In this document: positions 1 to 8,867 of the stretch, piece after piece
How the letters are laid out: every line of letters starts with the position of its first letter
Position numbering within the stretch: position 1 is the stretch's first letter
NCBI GenBank assembly: GCA_020633195.1
Contig: JACKEC010000030.1
Coordinates: 62,001-126,000, forward strand
DNA length: 64,000 bases
Direction: 5' to 3'
DNA from: Sandaracinaceae bacterium
GTDB taxonomy: Bacteria > Myxococcota_A > Polyangia > Polyangiales > Sandaracinaceae
Position numbers and translations under genes: made by a program
The notes under the pieces: model-generated
The model's database searches: none
What the model saw: the letters and a program-made list of their open reading frames with translations, nothing else
What the model was told of the DNA's origin: nothing

Positions 1-3000
1 GAGGAGCTCGTCGAGCGCGGGGGGCTTCGGGAGCGGCGCGGCGGCCGGGTAGCGGGCGGCGACCTTCTGGGCGACCTCGTCCACGGTGAGGCCGTCGCCT
101 CGGCGCCCGCCGCGCGCGGCCGCAGTGAGGAGCGTCGAGCAGAGCTCGACGGCGCGCTCGGGCGGGAGGCCCCGCGGGTAGATCTCGAGGAGCGCCGAGC
201 ACGCCGCGGTCTCGCTCGCCGCGGCGGCCCACTCGGTGAGCTGCGCGGGCGGCGCGGCCTCGAGCGGGGAGCCACGGGCCACGCGCTCGAGCTCGCGCTG
301 CGCCTCGCCCGGGGTGACGAGGACGTCGCGCCGCGCGAGCGCGTCCGCGGCCTGGCCGAGCTTGCGGAGGCCCTGCACGTAGTCCTGCGAGGCGAGGAGC
401 CACGGCTCGCCGCCGCCGAGGCGGGGCGCGCGCACGCCGTCGAGGTCCTCCTTCTGCACCTCGGCGACCACGCGAAGGAGCGCGGCCGCGCGGGCCCGGC
501 TCAGCGCCCGCGGCGCGGTCGGGTCGTGGGCGACCTTGCCGAGCACGGTGTCGGCGGCGCGCGAGAGCGGGACGGCGCCGCCCGCGCGGTCGAGGATCGC
601 GGAGGCGAGGTCCTCGAGCTCGCCGAGCGCCTCGTGCTCGAGCCACGCCTCGCGGAGCGCGCCGACCGCGAGGTAGACGGTCGCGGTGGTCTTGCCGGTG
701 TGCTTGGCCACCTCGCGCGCGGTGACGTCGAGCCGGCCTTCGAAGGGCGGCGCGAGCCCGAAGAGCGCGCGGACGTGGCCGGCGCGCTTCGACTTCTTCG
801 GGAAGAGCTCGTCGACGAGCGCCTCGACGGTGCGGGGGCCCGCGGCGTCGGGCCGCGCGGCGTGGCGCTCGAGGGCGGCGAGGACCGCGTCGACCTTCAC
901 CTCGGCGCGGCTCGCGAGCGCCTCGACGTGATCGCGGGGCGCGCGCGCGACCGCGGCGAGCGTGGCGAGGCCGGCGTCGGCGAGGGCCCGGGCGAGGGGC
1001 GCGTCGAGGCCCGCGGCGGTGACGAGCGCGTCGTCGCCGGACCAGCCGGGGGCGAGCACGGGGCCGGCGCTGGCTTCGACGCCGGCGAGCGACGCCCAGC
1101 GCTCGCGGAAGGCGAGGATCGCGCGGGCGACCTTGGCGCCGACGCCGCGGACCGCGCTGATGCGGTTCTCGGGCAGCGCGAGGAGGTCGCGCGCGACGAG
1201 GAGCCCCGCGCGGTCGAGGCCGTTGCGGGCCCGGAACGAGAGCGGGAGCGCCATCACGGGCGTGTCGGGGCCGATCGCGCGGACCTCGTCGTCGGTGAGC
1301 TCCTCGTCGGGCGGCGGCGGCGTCGTGACGGGTCCGGTCGGCGTCGGCTCGACGACCGCGGGCGCCTCGAGCGCGTCGTACCAGGCCCGGCGCATGTCCG
1401 CGGCGGACGCGAAGCGGCGCTCGACGTCGCGGTGGAGCGCGCGCTCGAAGAAGGCGACGAGCCGGTCGCGCACCGCGGCGTCGAAGCGCTCGGCCGAGAG
1501 CGTCAGCGGCGCGTGCGGGTCGAGCGCGGCGGCGTAGCCCGGGCGCGCGCCGGTCAGCATCTCGTGCAGCGTGACGGCGGCGCTCCAGCGATCCGCGGCC
1601 GCGTCCCAGGCGCCGCGCGAGACGAGGAAGGGGTCGCGGTAGGCGCTCGTGCCGACGGCGACCTCGGTGCGCGGCGAGTGCGAGAGCGAGAAGTCGAAGA
1701 GCGTGAGGTGGTGCGCGGTCTTGCCCGCGGTCCCGACGCCGAGGTTCGCGGGCTTGATGTCGCGGTGGGTGACCTGGACGTCCGGGTCCTCGAGGTGCTC
1801 GAGCGCCGAGAGCAGGTCGTCGCCGTAGCGGCTCGCGAAGTCGAGGGAGACCGTGCCCTCCTCGTCGAGGTGGCGCCGCAGCGTCGCGCTGCCCGCGAGG
1901 CCGAGCAGCAGGCAGGTGCGGCCGGCGATGGTCCGCACGTCGTGGAGCGGCACGATGCGCGGGTGGCGCAGGCGACCGAGCACCTCGGCCTCGGCGCGGA
2001 GCCGGTCGTCGTGCTCGGGCTCGAGGCTCACCTTGAGGGCGAGGTCGCGCCCGTCGGACTCGCGCGTCACCTGCAGCACGCGCGCGGTCGCGCCCTGGCC
2101 GAGGACGCGGTCGACGAGGAGGTCGCCGCCCACGATGTCGGTCGGGCGCGCGGTCAGCGGATCGAGCTCGGTCGGCGACTCCTCGGGCGCCGGCGCGGTG
2201 AGGCGCTCGAAGAGGAAGGCGAGCCACTCGTCGGCGTCGTCGATGCGGTTCGACGGCACCGCCGCCGTCGCGAACTCGATGGCCTCGGCCACCGCGCTCG
2301 AGACGTGCTTGTCGACCACGCGCGGGTCGAGCGCCTGATGGTCCGCGAGCTTCTGGTAGAGGTCGACCAGGTCCTCGGCGGGCGGCCGCTGCGTGAAGAG
2401 GTAGTAGGCGACCGCGCCGAGCGAGAACATGTCGGCGCAGGCGCTGGCCGGCGCCCCCTCGCGCGCCTCGGGCGCCTGGTAGAGCAGCGTCGGGCTCGTC
2501 GCGAGCGCGGACGCGTGGCTCGTCGCGTCGACGTCCTGGCCGCGCCCGAGCTGGAAGCTCGCGAGCCGCACCTCGACGCCCGCGCTCCCGTCGAGCGGGC
2601 GCCGCACGAGGACCGCGTCGGGGCTCAAGCCGCCGTGGAACACCTCGCGCCGGTGGCAGTAGGCGAGCGCGCGGGCCGCCTGCTCGAGGATCGCGAGCTG
2701 GTCCTCGAAGGTCACCGTCTGGCTGCGCAGGAACGCCGGCAGCGGCTGCCCGCCCTCGAAGGCGTCGAGGAGCACCGTCGGCCCGAGCGGCGCGTCCGGC
2801 ACGTAGCCCGCCCACGACAGCACGTTCGGGTGCTCGCGAACGTCGTAGAGCAGCGCCGACTCGCGATCCGCTGCGCGGCGGAGCTGCTGCCGCCGCTCGA
2901 CCGACGTCTGCTCGGGCACGAGGTAGGTTCGCGCGCGGGCCACCAGCTTCTCGTTCGCGCGATGGACCGCGCGCCGGTCTTGGTAGCCCGGCCCCTCGCC

Positions 3001-3639
3001 GGTCAGCTCGCGCAGCTCGTACTCGCCCGCGAGCACCTTGCCCTTGCGGGCGCGGATCCCGAGCTTGTCGAGCGCCCGCGTCAGCGCCTCGATCTGCGGT
3101 TTGGAGACGCGACGGTTCGGCCGACTGGATGCGCCCGGGAAGTAGTTTCGAAGCAGCGCGTCGCGCAGCTCGTTCCGCGTGACCACGCCGATGCGACCGT
3201 CGGCACGGAGGTCGTTCTGCAGCTCGTCACTGCTCAGGAAAACCAGCGCCTGGATGTACGGCAGGTCGTCCGGGTTGCGTACGAACTGCCGCAGCCGCGA
3301 CTTCAGGATCTTCGCCTTCAGGTTCGCGAGCCGGTACGGCGGCTCGACCCAGACCTTGCGCCCTCCCCCGTCCGGCGGCTGCCACCACCAGTCGGTCGCG
3401 TCGCCCGACATCCGCCCCGGGTGCGCCTTGAGCTCGAGCAGGTAGAGGGCCCCGTAGCCGAGGACCAGCATGTCGACCTCGAGCAGCCGCCCCGTCGACG
3501 GGTCGGGCAGCTCGAAGAGCGCCCACGCGCGATACGGCTCGCTGTCCGGCAGCGCGTCGCGGACGAACGCGATCCCCTCCTCCTCGTGCGGATACGGCGT
3601 CTCGCCGACGCGGGTCAGGCGCGAGGGGCTCAGCGGCAC
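1..3639 (-). CDS. PglW-like NERD / double-kinase protein (3' end cut by window edge)
   Basis: Read from a GTG at 3639, the frame stays open for 1213 codons to the window edge. N-terminal NERD nuclease-related domain (about residues 10-130): contains EVDMLVLG followed by LLELKAHPG, the D...ExK pattern of the PD-(D/E)xK fold. A first kinase-like domain (about 230-480) is degenerate: HRD is replaced by HGG in FHGGLSPDAVLV and no DFG is seen, so it looks like a pseudokinase. A second domain (about 495-750) looks active: GQGATARV loop, LALKVS lysine, THRDIKPANLGV, and DFS for DFG. A helix-hairpin-helix-like stretch follows (ISAVRGVGAKVARAIL, near 825). Order and N-terminal wording match PglW, the kinase of the BREX type 2 (Pgl) anti-phage system; family proteins run about 1300-1500 aa, so little is missing. 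It starts 1 nt after the upstream gene's stop, implying an operon. Whether pglX/Y/Z lie beyond the left edge cannot be seen; it could be a stand-alone relative. Confidence 0.75.
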   Translation of the reverse strand, partial: MPLSPSRLTRVGETPYPHEEEGIAFVRDALPDSEPYRAWALFELPDPSTGRLLEVDMLVLGYGALYLLELKAHPGRMSGDATDWWWQPPDGGGRKVWVEPPYRLANLKAKILKSRLRQFVRNPDDLPYIQALVFLSSDELQNDLRADGRIGVVTRNELRDALLRNYFPGASSRPNRRVSKPQIEALTRALDKLGIRARKGKVLAGEYELRELTGEGPGYQDRRAVHRANEKLVARARTYLVPEQTSVERRQQLRRAADRESALLYDVREHPNVLSWAGYVPDAPLGPTVLLDAFEGGQPLPAFLRSQTVTFEDQLAILEQAARALAYCHRREVFHGGLSPDAVLVRRPLDGSAGVEVRLASFQLGRGQDVDATSHASALATSPTLLYQAPEAREGAPASACADMFSLGAVAYYLFTQRPPAEDLVDLYQKLADHQALDPRVVDKHVSSAVAEAIEFATAAVPSNRIDDADEWLAFLFERLTAPAPEESPTELDPLTARPTDIVGGDLLVDRVLGQGATARVLQVTRESDGRDLALKVSLEPEHDDRLRAEAEVLGRLRHPRIVPLHDVRTIAGRTCLLLGLAGSATLRRHLDEEGTVSLDFASRYGDDLLSALEHLEDPDVQVTHRDIKPANLGVGTAGKTAHHLTLFDFSLSHSPRTEVAVGTSAYRDPFLVSRGAWDAAADRWSAAVTLHEMLTGARPGYAAALDPHAPLTLSAERFDAAVRDRLVAFFERALHRDVERRFASAADMRRAWYDALEAPAVVEPTPTGPVTTPPPPDEELTDDEVRAIGPDTPVMALPLSFRARNGLDRAGLLVARDLLALPENRISAVRGVGAKVARAILAFRERWASLAGVEASAGPVLAPGWSGDDALVTAAGLDAPLARALADAGLATLAAVARAPRDHVEALASRAEVKVDAVLAALERHAARPDAAGPRTVEALVDELFPKKSKRAGHVRALFGLAPPFEGRLDVTAREVAKHTGKTTATVYLAVGALREAWLEHEALGELEDLASAILDRAGGAVPLSRAADTVLGKVAHDPTAPRALSRARAAALLRVVAEVQKEDLDGVRAPRLGGGEPWLLASQDYVQGLRKLGQAADALARRDVLVTPGEAQRELERVARGSPLEAAPPAQLTEWAAAASETAACSALLEIYPRGLPPERAVELCSTLLTAAARGGRRGDGLTVDEVAQKVAARYPAAAPLPKPPALDELL

Positions 3640-3640
3640 G

Positions 3641-4327
3641 TCAGGCTCCCGCGAGGCTCTTGGCGTGCGCCGCGTCTTCGGGAGAGGCGTCCGGCGAGAT
3701 GATCGGGGAGCGACCTCGGAGGGAGGTCGTAGGCGTCTCGTTGGCCGCCAGGATCGAGACCCGCTTCGTCGCGTTCAGCGCCGCGCCCACGAAGCCCGCG
3801 AGCTGCCGGTGGGCTGGAGCCGAGGCCACCACCGCGACCTGGTCCGCCCAGTCCAGCTCGGCCCGACCCTCGAAGGCCTGCGCCAGCGCGGCGAAGGCGC
3901 TCGGACCTGCGACGACCAGCCGGCTCGAGGCCGTGATGGCCGGCGGGTCGAAGGGAGCGAGCTGGGTGCGCCAGGGCGCCGCCACCTGCGCGAGCGCGGC
4001 CCCGAGGTTCTCGGGCGCGGGCGTCGCCAGCGCGTCCCGCCAGAGCTCCGCACCGCGCACGGAATCGAGCGGCGACCAGTCCTGCCCGAACGCGTCGTCC
4101 TCGGCCCCGTCGAGCGCGAAGACGCCCCGCGCCCCGAGCGAGCCCGGCCACTGCGCGTCCGCGTCGCGTACCAGAAGCTCGATGCGGTCGACGTCTGCGA
4201 GGTGGCCGTGGAACGACGCCCAGAGCAGGTCCGCGTCGGCGCCGAACCGCCGGTTCGTGGGGGCGCGATGCTCCACGTACCGCAGCGCGGCGAGCGCGGA
4301 CTCGTAGTAGGCGTGGACCCCCTCCAT
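3641..4327 (-). CDS. Unrecognised 228-aa protein upstream of the PglW-like gene
   Basis: Starts at ATG 4327 (MEGVHAYYES) and ends at a TGA 1 nt before the GTG of the PglW-like gene, so the two are almost certainly co-transcribed and translationally coupled. No signal peptide or membrane span is visible. The N-terminal half is acidic and rich in W/D. The second half alternates hydrophobic strands and Ala-rich helices (SRLVVAGPSAFAALAQAF, then DQVAVVASAPAHRQLAGFV), which could be a small alpha/beta Rossmann-like fold; that is inference. I do not recognise a family. Its position suggests a partner or regulator of the kinase. Confidence 0.7.
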   Translation of the reverse strand: MEGVHAYYESALAALRYVEHRAPTNRRFGADADLLWASFHGHLADVDRIELLVRDADAQWPGSLGARGVFALDGAEDDAFGQDWSPLDSVRGAELWRDALATPAPENLGAALAQVAAPWRTQLAPFDPPAITASSRLVVAGPSAFAALAQAFEGRAELDWADQVAVVASAPAHRQLAGFVGAALNATKRVSILAANETPTTSLRGRSPIISPDASPEDAAHAKSLAGA

Positions 4328-4405
4328 GAGGGATCGGAAGTACCACGGGGTAGGCGCCGGTGTCTGCGTCGTCTCGCAGCTCGCGTCGCGAGACCCCGAC
4401 GAGCC

Positions 4406-5008
4406 TCAGATCCCGAAGCGCTCGGCCAGGCCGCGTGTGAAGACGACGTGCTCGGTGGTGCCGCCGCGGGGGACGAAGAAGTGGCGGCAGGCGACGCGGG
4501 CGTAGATCGCGGACGCGGCGGCGCCGGTCATGCCGACGCCGACGCCGAGGACGCAGAGGCCGATCGAGGGCTCGGCGAGGGTGGCGAGGCCGCCGAGGAT
4601 CGCGAAGGGGCCGAGGATGCCGAAGAGCATGACCTCACGGATGGTGTTCAGGATGCTCAGGCGGTAGAGGATGATGCCGCGGCGGGTGAAGGTCTCGGCG
4701 AGCTGGCCCGCGCGGTACACGGCCACGTGGTCGCCCATGAACGCGAGGGCGGTCTTGCTGCGGCGGCGCCACACCTCGAAGCCGCCGAAGACGAGGAGGC
4801 CCGCGAGGCAGCCCGCCGGCAGGTAGAGGTCGGGCAGGCCCTGGTTCATGCCGTGGGTCGCGAGGCCGACGAGCGAGCCGAGCAGGCCGAGGAGGCCGCC
4901 GAGCGCGAGCGAGAGGGGGGTGAAGCCGAAGGTCTCGACGGCGACGGCGTGGGCCGGGACCTGATCGAGCGAGGCGGGGAAGCCGAAGTGAGGCGAGCTC
5001 GGTTGCAC
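4406..5008 (-). CDS. Multi-pass membrane protein, function unknown
   Basis: About 200 aa from a GTG at 5008 (VQPSSPHFGF); an in-frame ATG at 5065 would add 19 residues, and neither has a convincing ribosome binding site. Four hydrophobic spans are visible: LSLALGGLLGLLGSLVGLA, LPAGCLAGLLVFGGF, VMLFGILGPFAILGGL and GLCVLGVGVGMTGAAASA. Between spans two and three is a soluble loop with MGDHVAVYRAGQ, reminiscent of small PH-like domains after membrane segments, but I cannot assign it. It shares the layout 'membrane pair, small soluble part' with the protein at 23951-24631, although the sequences do not obviously align. Confidence 0.65.
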   Translation of the reverse strand: MQPSSPHFGFPASLDQVPAHAVAVETFGFTPLSLALGGLLGLLGSLVGLATHGMNQGLPDLYLPAGCLAGLLVFGGFEVWRRRSKTALAFMGDHVAVYRAGQLAETFTRRGIILYRLSILNTIREVMLFGILGPFAILGGLATLAEPSIGLCVLGVGVGMTGAAASAIYARVACRHFFVPRGGTTEHVVFTRGLAERFGI

Positions 5009-5121
5009 GAAGGGAGGATACGACGGGGCGCCGTCGCCCCTCCCTCGTCGACACGCGTGCGCCATCGACCGAGAGCGTCTTGGCTCCCTCTCGCGCTCTT
5101 CGCGCGAAATTCCCGTGTGCC

Positions 5122-5661
5122 TCAGCCGGCGTCGGGAGGCAGCCGCGCGCAGATGCGCCCGACGAAGGCGATGTCGATGCACTGCGGCAGCGGGCCGGTG
5201 CAGTCGGCCTCGGTCGCGCACTCGTCGGAGCAGTAGAAGGTGACGCCGTCGGGGCCCTCGACGCAGACGGAGCTCGCGCAGTCGTTGCCGCTGGTGCAGG
5301 TGTCGACGCCGTTCTGGCCGGTGCCGCGCGGGCCGGTGGCGCACGCGCAGCCGGTGGTCTCGTCGCACTCGCAGCGCTGGGCGGCGGCGCACTCGCGGTT
5401 GAAGCTGCACAGGGCGCCGTCGGCGGCGTCGCTCGAGGGGACCGCGGCGTCGACGGGAGCGGCGGCGTCGACGCCGTCGCCGGCGTCGGTCGAGCCGGCG
5501 TCGATCGGGCCGCCGGTGCCGGCGTCCATGCCCGCGTCGATGGGGCCGCCGGCGTCGCGGCCGCAGTCCTGGCAGACGGCCGCGTCGGTCCCGGCCGGAT
5601 CCGAGTCACACGCGACGGCGAAGAAGAGGAAGAGGCCCGCGAGGGCGATTCGAAGCGTCAT
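5122..5661 (-). CDS. Cysteine-rich lipoprotein with DAG-repeat linker
   Basis: 179 aa from ATG 5661. The N-terminus MTLRIALAGLFLFFAVAC is a lipoprotein signal peptide with the lipobox cysteine at 18. Next comes a low-complexity linker of DAG/DA repeats (roughly residues 23-85), then a cysteine-rich C-terminal half with regularly spaced C-x(4-10)-C units (CSFNRECAAAQRCEC, CTSGNDCASSVC, CSDECATEADC). This architecture fits the surface lipoproteins common in myxobacteria; the cysteines probably form disulfides outside the cytoplasm. It ends at TGA 5122. The RCC1 lipoprotein gene upstream on the same strand stops 23 bp before this start. No enzymatic motif is seen. Confidence 0.75.
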   Translation of the reverse strand: MTLRIALAGLFLFFAVACDSDPAGTDAAVCQDCGRDAGGPIDAGMDAGTGGPIDAGSTDAGDGVDAAAPVDAAVPSSDAADGALCSFNRECAAAQRCECDETTGCACATGPRGTGQNGVDTCTSGNDCASSVCVEGPDGVTFYCSDECATEADCTGPLPQCIDIAFVGRICARLPPDAG

Positions 5662-5684
5662 GCGGGCGACGTTACCCGAGGCGC

Positions 5685-7052
5685 TCAGGGGAAGCCCACA
5701 ATGGGGTTGAAGTGGGTCGGATCCGGCGCGGGGCTCATCCCGAGCTCGAGCTCGCCATTGCTGCCGGCGCACAGGATCGTGTCCGACATCCCTGCGCGGC
5801 GCTGCAGCAGGCACGCGTGCGACTGGCCGACCTCCGCCTCGAAGGTCGACATCGCGTCCACGAGGATCGGCGTCGGGGTCGCCTGCGCGCCCGACATCGC
5901 CGGACCGAGGCCGAGGAGCCCGCTCGTGTTCGCGCCCCACCCGTAGACGCCGTGGCCGTCGGCGGTGACCGCGATCACGCTGCCGCCCTCGGCGGAGAGC
6001 CGGCCGATCGCGGGGATCGCGACCGCCGTCGGGGTCTCGACGTCGGGGCCGCCGATCGTGCCGTTGCCGGTGTGGCCGTCGCTGTTGCTGCCCCAGCAGA
6101 AGACGGCGCCGGCGTCGTCGAGGGCGCACGCGAAGTCGGAGCCAGCGACGACCTGCACGATGCGCGAGAGCCCCGGGATGGCGGTCGGGACGCTGACCTC
6201 CGGGCTCGCGACCATCGCGCACTCGGCGTCGTCGTTGGTGCCGAAGCACCAGACGCTGCCGTCGTCGAGCGCGATCAAGGTGAAGCCCGACGTGGCGCTG
6301 TAGCCGACGGCGACCGAGCGCGGGACGCGCCCGAACGGCAGGCCCTCGACGGCCGAGAGGAGGATGCTGTCGCCACCCGAGCGGCCGAGCTGGCCGTGCC
6401 GGTTGCGCCCGGAGCAGTGGACCGCGGTCGCCGTCCGCACGCACAGGTGGCTGGCGTTCTGCTGCAGATCGAGGATGGGCTCGGAGGCGCCGATGAACAC
6501 CAGCGGCACAGGCGTGGGCGTCGTGCCCGAGCCCGCCACGGTCCCGAAGCGCGCGAAGCTGTTGTGGCCCCAGCACATCGCCTGACCGTCCGTCGCGTCG
6601 ACCGCGCACGTCGCCCCCCAGCCCGCCTGGAGGAGGCTCGCGTTGGTGATGTCGATCACCGGCTCGGGCGTCGCGCGGGACGCGGCGCTCGCGGTGCCGT
6701 CGCCGAGCTGGCCCCTGTCGTCGCGGCCCCAGCAGTAGGGGACCCCGGTGTCGAGGAGCGCGCAGGTGTGATCCGATCCGACGGTCACGCGGAGCACGCC
6801 CGGGGGCGGGCCCGCGTCGACGCCGGCGTCGCTGCCCGCGTCGAGGCCGCCGTCGAACCCGCCGTCGAGGCCCGCGTCGAATCCGCCGTCGAAGCCCGCG
6901 TCGCCGGGGCCCGCGTCGTCCACCGGGCCGCCGTCGAAGCCCGCGTCGCCGGGCCCCGCGTCGATCTCGACGCGACCGGCGTCGTCGAAGATGGGGAGCG
7001 GGGTCGTGCAGCCGAGGGCGAGGAGCAGCGAGAGGAAAGGCAAGCGGATCAC
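5685..7052 (-). CDS. RCC1-repeat lipoprotein
   Basis: 455 aa from a GTG at 7052 (VIRLPFLSLLLALGC, lipobox Cys at 15). An upstream ATG at 7094 would overlap the end of the sigma54 activator, so the GTG is preferred. A DAG/DGG-rich linker follows the lipid anchor (about residues 25-90). The rest is about seven copies of an RCC1-type beta-propeller blade, each with a core like CALLDTGVPYCWGRDDRGQLG, including the family pattern C-A-L/V-x-D...-V-x-C-W-G-x-N-x-x-G-Q-L-G. RCC1-type propellers act as binding scaffolds; the ligand here is unknown. A paralogue with the same layout lies at 25867-27066. Predicted to sit on the outer surface or in the periplasm. Confidence 0.85.
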   Translation of the reverse strand: MIRLPFLSLLLALGCTTPLPIFDDAGRVEIDAGPGDAGFDGGPVDDAGPGDAGFDGGFDAGLDGGFDGGLDAGSDAGVDAGPPPGVLRVTVGSDHTCALLDTGVPYCWGRDDRGQLGDGTASAASRATPEPVIDITNASLLQAGWGATCAVDATDGQAMCWGHNSFARFGTVAGSGTTPTPVPLVFIGASEPILDLQQNASHLCVRTATAVHCSGRNRHGQLGRSGGDSILLSAVEGLPFGRVPRSVAVGYSATSGFTLIALDDGSVWCFGTNDDAECAMVASPEVSVPTAIPGLSRIVQVVAGSDFACALDDAGAVFCWGSNSDGHTGNGTIGGPDVETPTAVAIPAIGRLSAEGGSVIAVTADGHGVYGWGANTSGLLGLGPAMSGAQATPTPILVDAMSTFEAEVGQSHACLLQRRAGMSDTILCAGSNGELELGMSPAPDPTHFNPIVGFP

Positions 7053-7062
7053 GGCGCCGATC

Positions 7063-8811
7063 TTACCCCTCGTCGAGCCGGTCGCGGATCCCATAAGCCT
7101 TGATCTTGTAGACGAGGGTCCGGACGGGCATCCGCAGCAGCTGCGCGGCCTTCGTCTGGTTCCCCTCGGCGCGCTCGAGGGCGTCGAGGATGAGCTTCGT
7201 CTCGTACGTCTTCACGCGGTCCTTGAAGTCCGCGTCGCCCTCGTCCTCGGGCTCCGGCTCGGGGCTCAGCGCCGGGCGCGACCGCACGCGGTCGGGCAGA
7301 TCGGCGACGCCGATCCGCGGCGCCGTGCACACCACGACCGCGCGGTCGAGCACGTTGCGCAGCTCGCGCACGTTCCCCGGCCACGCGTGCTCGCGCAGGA
7401 GCTGGCGGGCCTCGTCGTCGATCTCGCGCACGCGCGAGCCGGTCTCTCGGCTCGCCTGATCGAGGAAGCGATCGATGAGGGGATCGATCTCCTCGCGGCG
7501 CTCCCGCAGCGGCGGGATCCGGATCGTCATCGGGTTGAGGCGGAAGAGGAGGTCCTCGCGGAACGAGCCCTCCTCGACCATCGCCTCGAGGTCACGGTGG
7601 GTCGCGACGACGACGCGGACGTCGAGCGGGATCTCCGTCTGGCCGCCGAGGCGCGTGACCCGCTTGCTCTCGAGGATGCGCAGCAACGCGACTTGCGATG
7701 CCGCGGACAGCTCGGCGACCTCGTCGAGGAAGAGCGTCCCGCCGTCCGCCTGCTCGAAGAGGCCAGGGGTCGTGCGCTCGGCGCCGGTGAACGCGCCCTT
7801 CTCGTGCCCGAAGAGCAGCGCCTCGAGGAGGTTCGCGGGCATCGCGCCGCAGTTGACGGTCTTGAGCGGGCCCTCGGCGCGAGGGCCGCGGGTGTGGATC
7901 GCGCGGGCGACGACCTCCTTGCCGGAGCCCGTCTCGCCCATGACCATCACGGGGATCTTGGCTTGCGCGACGCGGTCGACGAGCTCGCTGAGGGACACCA
8001 TGCTCGCGCTCACGAAGAGCGGCGCGTCGGTCGACGCGGGGCCGTCGTTCTGCTCCACGACCACGCGCTGCCGGGCGTTGGCGCGCCGCGCGAGCGAGCG
8101 CGCCGCGTCGATGAGCTCCTCGGCGCTCGCGCCGTCGACGGCGACCCCGGCGACGAGGGTGGGGTCGTCGGCGACGAGCTGCGTGGCGACGGCGGTGGCG
8201 CGGGTGCGGTCGGTCTCGGGCAGCACCACGAGCGCGGAGCTCGACCCGTAGAGCGCGAGCCGGTCGACGGGGCGCAGGCGCTCGCGCACGCGCGGGATCC
8301 AGACGCTGACGTGCCCGTCGTCCGGCTCGAGGCAGCGGATCATCAGCACCGCCACGCCGCGCAGGAACGTGCGCGCGCGGATCACCTCGTCGCCGATGCG
8401 CTCGAAGAGCCGCGGGTAGGACTCGATGCCGCTGACCAGCCCCGCGCGATCGGCGGTGCGGTTCACGGAGACGGTCACCGACCCCAGCGTGACCGCGTCA
8501 CCGGGGTGCAGGGTCGCCGGGGCGTCGAGGCGGACGCCGCGGAAGTAGGTGCCGTTGGTCGAGTCGAGGTCCTCGACGACGACGCCCTCGTCGCTGCGGC
8601 TGAAGCGGGCGTGGCGACGGGACAGGTTCGCGTCGTCGACGATCAGCTCCGAGGGCGCCGAGCGGCCGAGGACGAGCGAGTCGCCGGCCTCGAGGGGCAC
8701 CACCTCGGCGCGCTCGCCGTGATAGACGATGAGGCTCGTCCGCGCCGGGCCGCCACCGCGAGGTGCGCGGAGCGAGTCCTGGTTCTGGGTCGTCTCGTCC
8801 TGGGCCCCCAC
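7063..8811 (-). CDS. FHA-domain sigma54-dependent transcription activator
   Basis: 582 aa from GTG 8811. Domains in order: FHA phosphothreonine-binding domain (about 25-118; LGRSAPS, LSRRHARF, STNGTYF); a middle domain (about 130-255) resembling a degenerate GGDEF/nucleotide cyclase fold (RPVDRLALYGSSSALVVLPE, later VAGVAVDGASAEELIDAAR); AAA+ enhancer-binding domain (about 265-500) with Walker A GETGSGKE near 291, an intact GAFTGA sigma54-contact loop near 337, and Walker B GGTLFLDEV; and a Fis-type DNA-binding helix-turn-helix (AAQLLRMPVRTLVYKIKAYG). It should activate sigma54 promoters when the FHA domain senses a phosphorylated partner, plausibly from a Ser/Thr kinase such as the one at 11065. 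A paralogue is at 13392-15119. Confidence 0.93.
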   Translation of the reverse strand: MGAQDETTQNQDSLRAPRGGGPARTSLIVYHGERAEVVPLEAGDSLVLGRSAPSELIVDDANLSRRHARFSRSDEGVVVEDLDSTNGTYFRGVRLDAPATLHPGDAVTLGSVTVSVNRTADRAGLVSGIESYPRLFERIGDEVIRARTFLRGVAVLMIRCLEPDDGHVSVWIPRVRERLRPVDRLALYGSSSALVVLPETDRTRATAVATQLVADDPTLVAGVAVDGASAEELIDAARSLARRANARQRVVVEQNDGPASTDAPLFVSASMVSLSELVDRVAQAKIPVMVMGETGSGKEVVARAIHTRGPRAEGPLKTVNCGAMPANLLEALLFGHEKGAFTGAERTTPGLFEQADGGTLFLDEVAELSAASQVALLRILESKRVTRLGGQTEIPLDVRVVVATHRDLEAMVEEGSFREDLLFRLNPMTIRIPPLRERREEIDPLIDRFLDQASRETGSRVREIDDEARQLLREHAWPGNVRELRNVLDRAVVVCTAPRIGVADLPDRVRSRPALSPEPEPEDEGDADFKDRVKTYETKLILDALERAEGNQTKAAQLLRMPVRTLVYKIKAYGIRDRLDEG

Positions 8812-8867
8812 AGGGGCGTGATGGTGGGTCCGGGCCCGAGAGGACGCAAGCCCCGCCTCGCGCGCCT

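Noticed and set aside
526..3702. Long open frame on the plus strand opposite the PglW-like gene.
   Set aside because: Composition is Arg/Gly/Ala-rich with no domain, typical of antisense frames in high-GC DNA; the minus strand has clear domains.
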